Source: Ambrosia x helenae
Lineage: Eukaryota; Streptophyta; Magnoliopsida; Asterales; Asteraceae
Length of the DNA: 64,000 nt
Direction: 5' to 3'
Assembly: GCA_030844895.1 (NCBI GenBank)
Contig: CM061229.1
Coordinates: 120,541,682 to 120,605,681, forward strand
Shown: one piece after another, positions 45,733-57,165 of the stretch
Numbering within the stretch: position 1 is the stretch's first letter
Layout: each line of letters begins with the position of its first letter
The notes under the pieces: model-generated
Database searches by the model: none
Told to the model about the DNA's origin: nothing
Seen by the model: only the letters and a program-made list of their open reading frames with translations
Translations under genes and position numbers: made by a program

Positions 45733-45795
45733 AGTTGGTACCAGCTTCATTTGTTAAGGCGTGGGAACCGGCTCAAACGCAAGTTTGATCCCCGT
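45733..45795 (+). other. tRNA-like module 2 in solo LTR
   Basis: Plus-strand TTTGTTAAGGCGTGGGAACC, then AAACGCAAGTTTGATCCCCG, a B-box-like T arm. No proper acceptor stem is visible. Confidence 0.4.
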
Positions 45796-45895
45796 CTACC
45801 CTTTCTATTTTTCAAAACAAATCATGAACTTAACCAATAAACCCTTATAACTATTTGGGATCAACAATAATCGGTCTCAAGGTCCAGACCAATTG

Positions 45896-45973
45896 GTCTG
45901 GGCTTGTGATTTAAGACACTGACTCGGCCAAGGACTCGGATTCGAGTCCTGGCACAAACAACCATTTTTTTTT
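45896..45973 (+). other. tRNA-like module 3 in solo LTR, followed by T9
   Basis: Plus-strand GTGATTTAAGACACTGACTC, then GGATTCGAGTCCTGG (good B-box match, GATTCGAGTCC), and a T9 run about 10 nt later that could end RNA polymerase III transcription. Confidence 0.5.
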
Positions 45974-47479
45974 TGTTTCCTTTTTATACTTATACTTACT
46001 ATATTATTTTAAAAATAGTTGTTAAACACTGAAAGTGGCTTAAAAATTCTATAAAAATTATTTTATGTTAATCTAATGAAAAAGTTTATTATATAATTTT
46101 TAGTATTTCAAAAATCATTTATTTAATATATATTATAAATATTGCAAGTTTATTCAATTATAATTTTAAAATTCTATAAAAATATCTAAACAATTTTATA
46201 AAATCCCACAAAAAATATTTTAAACTTGTAGATCCATAAATATTTCAGAAATAAACTTTTATTCCAGAAAACCGTTTATTTAATATTTTTAATTATTTTT
46301 TGTTATTTTAATCATAAATAAATCATAATAAATTCATTTTTCACTATTTTTATACCAAAATTTTACATAAATTATTTTTGTTCATTTAGAACAGAATATA
46401 AGTTTTAATTTGAAATTTCATTAATTTTAATATTTTTAGATATTAAAACTTTATTTTGACAAATAGAAATAAATATACTAAATATTCAATTTTTGATAAA
46501 ATAATTTTATAAAAATTATTTTCATATTTAAAATCTTATAATATGACCATCCTTAATCAAAAATCTACAAATAGTCTTTTATTTAATTAATTTCCGAATT
46601 TCTTTTATTTATTAACAATTTACCTAATTAACAATTAAACAATTACTTATCCCCAAATTAGTAACCCTGAAAAAATACTTGTAGACTAGAAATACTTAGA
46701 CTTATTTATTGCCTTATACATAGGGTAATACTTGGCAACGTTGGACCACACTTATTCTATTTCACAAGACTTAACACTTTGCTAAGGTGAGTTTACGTAA
46801 CCTTGTTTATGCAATTCTTTATACTTAAAACTTTATACTTAAGCAATTCTACATACATGTCTAGTTGTAAACTTTGATGCCTCATGACTTAGACAAAGAC
46901 TATTTTACTTAAACTTAAACTTGCATAATCATTAACCCTGATCAAGTCGGCGATATACAATGATAGATCTATTGGATTGACAACCCCACCCAGATTTGTT
47001 GACCATCTTTTATGGGGAGCGCAGGTGATTGTTATCGTTCCAACGTTATATTAAGGTGAACCGTGGATGCGGGATGGAACTAAACTATGTCGGAGGATTG
47101 ATTATGTGCAAACTATACTTGTTGTTTATTCATGTAAACTTAAACTTACATTAGACATATGAATTGCTAAACTTTTATTCTTTTAAAACTTATTTCTTGA
47201 CTTGGCTTATGTATTCTCACCAGCTTCTAGTTGACCCCCCCCATCTTTTCCGAACTCAACAGGAAATATTGATGCTTGAAGTCTAAAGCTAGCATGAGGA
47301 GTTATTGAAGTTTTAAGCTTCGTTTGTTTGTTTGATGTATTAGATTTCATTCAAGACTTTAATGTAATTCAATATTGTAATGAAATAAAGGATTATCTAA
47401 ACATATTATTACCATGAGCTACTGAACAATCATTCATACGTGACACCTTGATGTTGCCGCCATCGGTTGGGGTGTTACA

Positions 47480-50400
47480 AATAGTCCAACATAGATCCCA
47501 AAAACAAAGATAAAAACCAATATCAACAAAACAAGTAATCATCATAAGCTAGGTAGTAAGAGAAGTCTAGCCACTAAACATTACTGAAAAATAAACAATT
47601 AATAAGGTTCAAACAAAACATAGTCCCAAATCCAATAAACCCAAAGTAAATCAATGAGAATGAACAAACACGTTGCTAGAACTTGATCCTTACTCAATCT
47701 TCAACTCTAACTGCTTCTCCTCCTTGGATCTGCTCCTAAGCTCTCAAATTAGTCTCTGGAAGTCGTACACTAAGTTCTAGGTCGGTTATGTTAATTGTAT
47801 TTATAATCAAAACCTAAAGTTTTGCCCACTTAAGCTTTTTTGCTTGTCGCGAACCGATAACAATGGTCCCTTAGTGGTGCGAAAAAAATAGTCGAGTTGG
47901 ATTTTTAATCCTATCGCGTGTCGCGAAAGTTATTCAAGTCTTCTTTGCATAGCATGAAGAAGTATAAAAAACTGAATTTTCAATGTGTCCACCTGTGTGC
48001 TTGTTTCTACTTGATTTTGACTCGTTCAAACTCCTTTTGCACGTCAACACCTACAAAAACATAGATAAATAAATAAAGGCATTAGACTAATAAAAACGAC
48101 AACTAAAAGACTCAAAACTACACAAAATACAAAGGATAAATACATCACCACTTGTCCACAGACACCACTACCGCCACCCACCACCACTTACCATCGATTC
48201 CTTTTTTCCTGCCTGCCAAGCAATTAATCTTCGATTAAAATCTAATAAGCCACACTGAAATCTAATAAGCAATCCGAAACACCCTCTATGAGCTCTCATG
48301 CATCGCTTTTGAATATCCATTGCCGGTTTAAATTTAAAAGGGGATTCATTTTCTTTATTTGTTGTGTTTGCACATCAATAGGATATGTTATGCTAAAATG
48401 ATACAAAATACGTTGCGCCAAAACACATGTGTGGTGTCATGGTTGATTAATGATCGGTAATTTAAAAGAAAGTCAAGGCTATTTGCCTAACTTCCTTAGT
48501 TAAAAATGGACATTTTCATGATTTTTCCATAAAAAATATTCAATATAGCAGGTAGAGGTTCGGATACAAATGCCTCTTTTTGTAAGAAGGATAAGAAGAG
48601 ATGTGAGAGTGTGATCGATGTCGTTTGGTCGGTCAAAAGAAAAGATTAAGCGGTATATGGAAGTCGAGTCGTCTCCACGGGGAATTGGTGGAAAGAGTAG
48701 TTTTGTAAATTTAACTATTAAACTAAAACCTAATTACTTTGCTTTTGCTTTGAATTAAGAAAACGGATTTGAAAAGTTGTGAACAATAATAATAAAGAAG
48801 TAACCCCCTCCGACTTTCCGGTTCAATGATTCACCCAAACCTGGTTAAATGATAGGATACCACATAGACATGGCTTTGTTAAACGATTTTAAATCAAGTG
48901 ATAACCGAACACAAGTTTTTAATAATAACCTGTACAATTCAATTACCAACCCACATGTATCAATTACCCTCCCAATAATCAAACTGCTCACAATGCAAGA
49001 AAACCGAATGCGAATGATTAAAAGATAAGTAACTGAAACACACATAAATTGTTTAAATGATTAAAACCACAAATATTGTTCAAGTGAATGAAAAACAATC
49101 CAAGAATCAAATCAAACAAGTTTAAAGGTTTCACATACAAACCATCCACCCGGAGGTGGTCACAAAGGAATTAGCCTCTCATCTCCATTGCAAGATCTTC
49201 ACTTGATATGTTGTTGGAGATTGAATGCATGATTTGATGATTAAGATGATGATTAGGAATGGTTAATTGAGGGAAAAAACACCTTGGGAATGATTAAAAA
49301 CGGCTAGGGTTAAATGTTTTCTCGTTTTGGAACATAATTATCTATTTATGGGGTTTAAACCATTAAATTCGTAACTCATGCTGACAGGTTGCGCTGGTAA
49401 CATTCTCAGCTTGCGCTGGGGAGCATCAAATTTCCCAAACTTTCTGTGATGCGCCGGGATCAGAGCACGTGCGCTCAAAGACATTTTACCTTGCGCTCCA
49501 ACTCGAAATTCCTTCTTTTCTTCACACTTTCACTTGGGATTGCATCCATAAACTTCCAACCTTTTGTCTAGCTTTCAAAACCTTCATATTAAGCTTCAAT
49601 TAACTTCATTAAGCCTCAAGTACCTGCAAATCCCAATCATTCTCAAAGTAACTATGTTTTATGATATAAACCACTTAAAAACACCTAGTTACACATACTA
49701 AAACATGGTTAAACATCCACCCATCAGAGTGACATGTGGTAGGTTTTTATTTTAATAACAAAGACAATATAATAATTATATAAATATCCAAGTTTTTAAA
49801 AAATTCAATCTCATTATTATTAGGAGAGATTTTCGGGATTATTTTTCACATCTTTTTCCACCGATGTTATGTGAGTGAATTAACATGTATTTTTGGTCAA
49901 TAATCATCCATATATTATACATAAGTTTATCTTTTGTTCTTATCATTGTGTTGTATATTTTAAAAAAAAAATAGGATATTATGTTTTATGTCCAACATAC
50001 GCCTATTGTGTTTTATATCCAAATACCAATATCACCACATAGACAATGGTGTTTTTTACATAAACCAAACCATTTTAGTATTGTGTGTTTTATAATAAAC
50101 TGGAAAAAAGTTTACAATACACCTGGTGTGTTTTATCATTAATGTGTTTTGCAAAGAAACTCAAACCATTTTTCATAATTTGTATTTTTACACTAAACCC
50201 AAAAAACAAGTTTACAATCCTTTGTGTTTTTTACGATTAACCAAACACCCCAAACGAGTTGACAACCCTTTTTGGTTTAAGCTCATCTTAACCACCTATC
50301 TAAACCCACTGTGTTATAAACTCATGCATGTAGAACACATTATAACAAACACAACATATGAAACCCTGTATGTTAATGTAAACAAATCCATTAAAAAAGA

Positions 50401-50942
50401 CAATAAACAAATAACAAACAATGGAATGCAATCCCTAAAATAAATCCTCACAATGTCATGATACACATAAAACACAAAACACGCTTACTATGCCTTCATG
50501 ATTATAAAACACATTAACAGTTGCAGCTAAAACACAATTTTCCCAGCTCTTGTTGGAAAATGCAATCCGATAAGCACGCCTTTTGAATCTTGTAGCAGGT
50601 TTGACGTATGACCAACAGGTCAGAAATGTGTCGGCACCTTTTCTACAGCACTATGTTTGATATTTCGCTAAAACACACCAACAGATCTTAATCTTGTTCG
50701 ATGTTTTCATGATTTGCAGGTATGGTTGTAGAGAGAGAGAGAGAGAGGTAACCATAAATAAAATGAGAGATAGTCTCCTTAAATTAAGGAGATGTTTAAT
50801 GGGTTTTTTTTTTGACAATTATACCCCCATAGGCATTAATTTATTAATTAAATTATAACACAGTTTACAAGCTCCCGCCCTCCCATAGCAGTCATCCTAT
50901 CCTAAATTATAGCACTAATCTTATGTTGTTTACTTATTGCAG
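47480..50942. other. Intergenic / decayed repeats
   Basis: No gene is recognised. Parts: 47480-47760, similar in style to 7500-7640; 48020-48130, similar to 15370-15550; 48640-49740, a block with GTCGAGTCGTCTCCACGGGG and several TTGCGCT phrases (49385-49495) of the kind seen in dispersed plant repeats; 49980-50450, AT-rich with recurring TGTGTTTTAT; a (GA)n run at 50732-50747. The last few hundred bases lie upstream of the kinase linker exon but show no ectodomain coding sequence. Confidence 0.45.
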
Positions 50943-52386
50943 GGAAATCAACCATCAAATTGATACTAGGTAATATACATATTCACTCCATGTGTTACAC
51001 ACACTTACAACTTAATTTGTATATGAAGATATTAAATTTTTCTTACTCTAGTTCTAGCTGGATCATCCTTCATCCTCATACTCTCTTTTGTCATCTTCAT
51101 AACCTGGCATCGCAATAAGAGCAACCCTTTTTCTTATGTTTCATCAAAGAACAAATCTCCAAATCTTGAAGAAGGAAGTCTCTTCTGCGGTGTGTCTGTT
51201 TTCTCCTACTCAGAACTTCAAGATGCCACCAAAAGTTTCATCCCTTCTAACAAACTAGGAGATGGCGGTTTTGGAGCCGTTTACTATGGTGAGAACTTAA
51301 CATGCTTATTACAACCCTAGTCACGCATAGCTGTAACACAATAATTTTAGTAATGACTCCTCCATCATTAATCTTTTTAAACCAGGTAAACTACCAGATG
51401 GGCGAGAGGTTGCTGTGAAAAGACTATACGAGCACAACTACAAGCGCATCCAACAATTCATGAATGAGATTGAAATCTTGACCAGATTAAGGCATCCAAA
51501 CCTCGTTGTGCTATATGGTTGCACCTCAAGGCAGAGCCATGAGCTTCTCCTGGTTTACGAGTACATTCCCAATGGCACCCTTGCTGATCACCTCCATGGG
51601 GAACATGCAAATCCAAGCCTGCTAACATGGCCAATGCGCATGAAAATCGCTATTGAAACAGCCAATGCACTAGTGTACCTTCATGCCTCTGAAATCATAC
51701 ACCGTGATGTAAAGACCGATAACATTCTTCTAGATCATAGTTTTTGTGCCAAGGTAGCAGATTTTGGTCTCTCAAGGCTGGTGCCTAATAATGTCACTCA
51801 TGTGTCAACAGCACCTCAAGGAACCCCAGGATATGTGGATCCTCAATATCATCAACTTTATCAATTAACGGATAAGAGTGATGTTTACAGCTTTGGGGTA
51901 GTCCTCATTGAACTTATATCATCAATGATGCCTGTTGATTTAACTAGGTCTCGGGAAGAGATTAGTTTAGCTTACCTCGCTTTAAACATGATCAAAAAAT
52001 GTGCAATTGATCAATTAATCGACCCGGTATTGGGATCTAGTTCGAATCCTGAAATCAAGAACATGATCACATCAGTAGCAGAGTTGGCTTTTCGGTGTTT
52101 ACAGTTTGATTCATATATGAGGCCTACGATGAATGAGGTGTTGGATGCGCTGATGGAAATTCAAGCCGAGAAAAGAATACATGATTGTAACAATATCAGA
52201 GATTTAGAAACAGTGAATCCAAAAGCTTTGTCTGAAATCAGTGATTCGGTAGTTTTGAAAGACTTCCCACCTTCGCCAATCTCCATCAGTACTAGTGAAT
52301 GGCAAAGTGATAACAGTAAATCAACTATGCTCAGCCGCAATGGTGATATATTGCCATCACAGAATGGTACCATTAGAGAAAATTAG
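50943..52386 (+). CDS. LRK10L-like kinase lacking its ectodomain exon
   Basis: Exons 50943-50969, 51052-51288 and 51386-52386 match exons 2-4 of the upstream kinase in order, phase and, for the membrane exon, exact length (237 nt). They encode a membrane helix (GSSFILILSFVIFI) and a full Ser/Thr kinase: glycine loop GDGGFGAVYYG, VAVKRL, HRDVKTDNILLD, ADFGLSRL, GTPGYVDPQYH. The C-terminal tail is longer (ends about 40 residues after DFPPSPISIS). No start codon, signal peptide or Cys-rich ectodomain exon is present in the 3.4 kb upstream or anywhere back to the first gene. It is either a 5'-truncated duplicate or an alternative kinase module spliced to a distant exon. The kinase itself looks intact. 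Confidence 0.85.
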
Positions 52387-52609
52387 CAGCAGCAACAATG
52401 CATATGCCCACCCAAACTCTAATTAAAAAGGGATGTACTGTAACTTTATTAAGTTAATGAATATTTTCTGTTTTTAAATGCTTATATATATTTACCAGGG
52501 GTGGTTTTTGGGCTGGACAGCCCGGGCGACGGCCCAAGGCCCAAACATCCAGAGGGCCCGGAATTTTTTATAGACATTTATATATTAAACAATCTACTAA
52601 AATATTAAG

Positions 52610-52690
52610 TGAGCACCAACTATAGCCTAGTGGTAGTCGTGTCATGTTCTAAGGTTCAGTTCCTTGGATCGAATCTCATGGATTAATTTT
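52610..52690 (+). repeat. tRNA-derived SINE-like fragment
   Basis: A-box-like TAGCCTAGTGG at 52623-52633 and B-box-like GGATCGAATCTC at about 52666-52677, with the 30-40-nt spacing of tRNA-derived plant SINEs, followed by a T-rich stretch. It lies inside the hAT-like element. Confidence 0.4.
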
Positions 52691-52900
52691 TTATTTCCTA
52701 TTTTTTTGTTCTCTCCTTAATGGTGGCAGGCATGTGTTGGTAGGTCCCCAAAAATCAGTCTGAACAATCTCTAAGAAGCAAAACAACACAAAGGTACGTC
52801 TATTCATCTTTACAACCTGGGTTTGAGCCTTTGTGGTTCACCCCTGAATTTTTTTTATGTTTTTCCTATTGGAGATATATGTAATCTTTACCTTTCCTCT

Positions 52901-53360
52901 AACATTGTGTTCCCGAGTTTTCTACCGGAAAGAAAAGAAGAGAAAGGAGATTTATGACAGAAAAGAACGGGAAGGAAAAGAAATATATAACTTTATTTTG
53001 TGTTCCCGAATTCGAAGGAAAGGAAATGAAAATAAAAATTTTATGTGTTCCCGAGTTGAAAGGAAGAGAAAAGAAAGATTTAATTTTACAATAATACCCT
53101 TGTTAGGTGTTATATTAGATTAAATGGAAGGATAAAATAGTAAATAACAAAACATTTTAATTGATAACTTTCCCCTCCTTCCATTTCCTTCCATTTTGGA
53201 AGGAAGATTTTAAGCAATAATTTTCCTTCAACTTCCTCTCATTCTTTCCATTCCTTTCTTTTAATGAAACTCTGGAACACACTTATTTTTCATTTTCCCT
53301 TCAATTCCTTCACTTTCTTTCCGGTTCCTTCCTTTAATGAAACTCTGGAACATAGTGTTA
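52901..53360. mobile_element. MITE-like inverted-repeat insertion
   Basis: Ends AACATTGTGTTCCCGAGTTT (left) and, read inward, AACACTATGTTCCAGAGTTT (right), 16 of 20 identical. Interior purine-rich and pyrimidine-rich halves (GGAAAGAAAAG against CTTTCTTTCC) extend the dyad. Extra internal copies of the end motif occur at about 53000, 53045 and 53275. It is nested in the hAT-like element. Confidence 0.55.
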
Positions 53361-53886
53361 ATTTTTTTCCCCAATATTTGTTGCTTCTTAGAGATTGATC
53401 CATGCTAACATTTATTTAACTATGTACTTATTTAGTTTTACAATTTTTGAGTATATTCTTTTTCTCGCTTAAACTTTTTGGTACTATGTTTTATAAAATT
53501 ACGAGTACGGTTATGTTTAGCTTTATTTTTGTCTAAATTATCAATTTTACTTAAAACCTAGTTGTACATGTAACCAAAGCACCAATGTCCAATGTAGAGT
53601 ATCTTTTGGTATATCTCTTTCGGTTACTGTACCGAATGTTGGAGTCGTATCGAACCATATTCGACAAAAATCCGTTGTGGAGAGAAAAAAATCCCACTAA
53701 TTATATTGAAAGCATAAGTAACTAAGTTTGTTCATATTGCTACACTAGCTTTGCTTTGTTTATTTATAACCATTTTCTTTATATTGTGTTTTTTTAGTAT
53801 ATGATTAATGAGTTTATATAGAGGGTGTCTCACCCGAGGCCCAAAATTTTTTAATCATTCTCGGAGACGGCTCTGATGATATTTAC

Positions 53887-54477
53887 TAATAATATTTGAA
53901 ATAGAAATTTCTATCAGTGTATTATATCTTTTATTATATATAATTGGTGAATGTTGTTAAGTCATGAAAAAACCAAAATAACCTAAGTAGTTAAGGTAAG
54001 TTGAGTATTGTATCCATAATGAACACAATGCTAATATTTATATAATTCTAAAAACCAAAGCATTTGTGCAATGCTTGATTGTACCTTATGCTTTAGGGGT
54101 GTTTTCTGCATAAGATGTTTGTACTTATAGCTTTGTGGGTTATACCAAGTAATTTATAATTCTTTTTTATTTTTTATCTTTATTTTTTATACTCTTAATC
54201 CAATTTTTATGTATATTTTACAATTTAACCCCAATTTTTTTTCACTTTCAACTTTAATTCCTAATACTTTTCATCTTTTATATTTTTCGTTTCGGTTTAA
54301 ATTTTGCGAGTTAACACGGGGTAAGGCGCATGTGGTTTAGTGCTTTTACGTCTATTTTTCCATTCAAAATCATCTAATTAGCAAAGCTTTTATGCATTGA
54401 GAGGTTGTACTCCATGCATTGGGAGTTTAAAAAACAACTCATTGTGGTTTCTTATTGGTCTACATACTCACATGGTC
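53887..54477. other. AT-rich intergenic region
   Basis: No gene, RNA or clear repeat is seen between the hAT-like element and the next LTR. Confidence 0.5.
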
Positions 54478-54854
54478 TGTGACACCCGGCAAATTCTGGT
54501 TAACAACGTTGTCTAGATGAAAGTCTACCTTAGCGAGTCACGCGTATATTGTACTTAACTGGGTTAGTTAAGTCGGGTTATAGTTCGGGAACTATTGGTT
54601 TAGTCTAGAGGATCATTGGATGTTGGTCTAGAGGTTCATTAGATGTCGGTCCTTAACCAAGTGTACAAACGGTGATGATCGGTAGGATCGTCAGGGCATA
54701 CGGAACGTACGAGTCTCGAGTCCCGGGAATTGGTGAACGAGTGTTAATATGTGTATTTACTTGTGTTATGTGTTTACAATCATTATATGACTTGTCGGTA
54801 CGTGAATAGGTATTAACATATGTTAAAACGGGGTTTAACGCGCAAAACGCACAA

Positions 54855-55030
54855 AACCAACCCCTATAGGCGAGTAGGAGGTCTACTCCCCTATAGGGGA
54901 GGCGAGTAGGGAACCCTAAGGGCGAGTAGGCCCCTACTCGTGTGTAGCTAAGGGCGAGTAGGCCCTAATCACATGAACATTCAGGCGATTACAAGCCCTA
55001 ATCGCCTGAAACTGCTGCATACTCGCTAGT
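54855..55030 (+). repeat. GGCGAGTAG word array, upstream (U3) part
   Basis: Four GGCGAGTAGG copies plus GGCGATTAC, with complements CCTACTCG, CCTAATCAC, CTAATCGCCTG and TACTCGC, between 54855 and 55030, ending about 25 bp before the TATA box. The 3' LTR has one 32-bp unit fewer here. Confidence 0.85.
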
Positions 55031-55055
55031 TACGTGCTGGACGACTAGAAACGCC

Positions 55056-55063
55056 TATAAATA
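55056..55063 (+). promoter_or_regulatory. TATA box of chromovirus LTR
   Basis: TATAAATA in ACGCCTATAAATACAATGC, repeated at 63054-63061 in the other LTR. A transcription start about 30 bp downstream would put the first array in U3 and the second in the transcript. Confidence 0.6.
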
Positions 55064-55679
55064 CAATGCTTAACCTCCTAAACTTCCTAATATCAACCCT
55101 AGTCGTCCCATAACCGCCCCAAACACATAAACAACCTCTGGAAGGCGATTTTGATCAAAAACACAAGGTTTCAAGGTCTAACCATCATTCTTTCATAATC
55201 CTAAGGTTTGATTCTCATCCATAACACTTTGTAAACGTTTTTAATCAATCCCTAATGGTCCAGACCTGTTCATAAACGAAAAAGCTTTCTGAAAATCGTC
55301 AATAAGGGTTGTTAATCGGATTATAACTAATATACGTGCGTTATGGGTGTGTATGATTAGAAAGATAGGATTTTTATGATTCATGATGATGATTTGATAT
55401 GTTATTATGATAGATCAGTATTGATATTGATATTATGATAATAGGAATCTCAGTAATTGGATAATAGTGTTATGATTACACGTGTTAGTATGATGTTGCA
55501 TGCTATGTGAATTGGTGTTTGGATTACTTGGTTGCATGCAGGACTGATTATACGAGGTTGAACGAAGGATTTTGGGTTAAACATGTTTAGGATAGTGTTT
55601 GGGATGATATTGGGTGGTTACACACGTTCTGGATCTGATTTGGAGCGTTAAACGCGCGAAAAACCGGAACAGCAAGGTT

Positions 55680-55960
55680 ACAGGCGAGTAGCATTCCTAA
55701 TCGCCTATGTTACAGGCGAGTAGGGTGCTAATCGCCTATAACACAGGCGAGTAGAGGTCTAATCACTAGTAAGTTCAGGTGATTAGCCCTAATCACTAGT
55801 AAGTTCAGGTGATTAGCCCTAATCACTAGTAAGTTCAGGTGATTAGCCCTAATCACTAGAAAGTTCAGGGGAATAGCCCCTAATCGCCTATAATAGAGGG
55901 GAGTAGCCCCTAATCGCCTATAATAGGGGCGAATAGGACTCCTAATTGCTAGTTGACCAA
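55680..55960 (+). repeat. GGCGAGTAG / CTAATCGCC array with 30-bp hairpin units
   Basis: Alternating forward words (GGCGAGTAG, GGTGATTAG) and complements (CTAATCGCC, CTAATCAC). At 55770-55870 a 30-bp unit repeats about 3.5 times; each unit is itself an inverted repeat, CTAATCAC-12 nt-GTGATTAG. The same array is at 63678-63960. Confidence 0.9.
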
Positions 55961-57152
55961 CCTAAATGCTAGTTGACTTTTCCTAATCGCGTGTACTGCT
56001 GCTGTAAGTGTAAATTAGCATTCCGAGACCCGATTTAACATGTAGTAACATGCTAGGAACCCCGTAACATGTCTAATAACTTGGTAACATATATTTGGAT
56101 GTATTCCGGTGATACGTGAACTATGTGCTATAACTTGTTGTGCGTTAACGTATGTTAAGTGTACTTGCGTTATTGTATGTTTTGGAGCGTAAACATAACA
56201 CGGGGAGTCTCGGGTCACCAATGGGATGTCGAGTCTTGTACTTTGGGTCGGTTAAACAGTCACGGTGTTTTCAAACGAACTTGGTTATGGTCTGGACATC
56301 TAGGGACTAATTAACCTGCGGGTTATTAGTCTAAGTACTTGTAACTGTCGTATGTTAGGTCGCCGCTTACGGGACTAGCATAGCAGCTGGGTTTACTCGG
56401 GTTAAGGAGTAACGCAACTTAAGGTGAGTTTACGGCCCCTCTTTTATACTGGTTTCATATTTCGGGGGAGAAAACATGTGTTAAAACGATTATTTGGTAA
56501 CTACTGTCATACTATGGGTTTCTATTGTGTACTACACGATCTTTGGAAGTCCCGGGGGGAACCATGAATGTGCGGGTTTGCACAACGGGGAAATGTGAAT
56601 AGCGCTATTGGGAGTGACCAACCCCGCTCGTCGACTTGGAGGGTCGGCGGGTGCATATTGTCTCAAACAGGAACAACAGGAACAACAGGAACTACATCGG
56701 GCATACTTTTGGTATTCGCGTTAGTAATGGTTTTCCAATCGTGGTAGTAACAAAACGTACGCCTAGCTAGCGTATACTGGTTTTCTATTTGTTATAGTAT
56801 GGACAGGTGGACTTGGTACTTGGATACAAAACCTGTAAACTCACCAGCATTTTTGTGCTGACGTAAACTTTTACATGTTTTCTCAGGTCGCTAAGGTAGC
56901 ATGAATGGAACTAGGGCGCACGCGTCTGCACGGCGTCTAGCTAGAGTTGCATGATTTACAAACATTGAACATTGGTTTATTATTGAATAATTGTTTTGAA
57001 TAAGCTTCCGCTGTAAACGGGATTTTAAACTATGTTTTGAAGTTGCATTTATATTCATTTAGACTTGTTTATTGTGATCGTTGGTTTGGATCCTGGTTTG
57101 TCATGCGCCTCGCGGTAAAACTCCGCAAGTGGATTTTGAGGGTGTGACAGAT

Positions 57153-57165
57153 TGGTATCAGAGCC
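57153..57165 (+). promoter_or_regulatory. Primer-binding site (initiator tRNA-Met type)
   Basis: TGGTATCAGAGCC three bases after the 5' LTR. Confidence 0.9.

Larger units (their letters stand above)
44900..47479 (+). mobile_element. Solo LTR of a Ty3/gypsy element (2580 bp)
   Basis: Starts TGTAACATTTCG, ends CATCGGTTGGGGTGTTACA, and is flanked by a perfect target duplication AATAG (44895-44899 and 47480-47484). Both ends and the ATAGATCTATTGGATTGACAA block resemble the LTRs of the 1760-6049 element, so it is a related but larger family. No internal sequence remains. Such solo LTRs arise by recombination between the two LTRs of one element. The middle (45960-46690) is very AT-rich and may hold an older insertion. 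Confidence 0.9.
52496..53878 (+). mobile_element. hAT-like non-autonomous transposon
   Basis: A perfect 8-bp duplication ATATTTAC flanks it (52488-52495 and 53879-53886). The left end is CAGGGGTGG; the right end read inward is CATCAGAGCCG. Subterminal GGCCCAAGGCCC and AGGGCCCGGAATTTTTT on the left are mirrored by GGCCCAAAATTTTTTAA on the right. No transposase is encoded. An 8-bp duplication and CAGNG-type ends fit hAT. It starts only 109 bp after the kinase stop codon. Confidence 0.7.
54478..57149 (+). repeat. 5' LTR of the 54478 chromovirus
   Basis: From TGTGACACCCGGC to GAGGGTGTGACA. It contains two word arrays (54855-55030 and 55680-55960) around a TATA box, and the palindrome AATAGCGCTATT at 56598-56609. 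Confidence 0.95.

Noticed and set aside
55770..55870. CRISPR-like array (30-bp unit, palindromic repeats)
   Set aside because: Eukaryotic LTR context; units are contiguous without unique spacers, and the array is duplicated in the other LTR.
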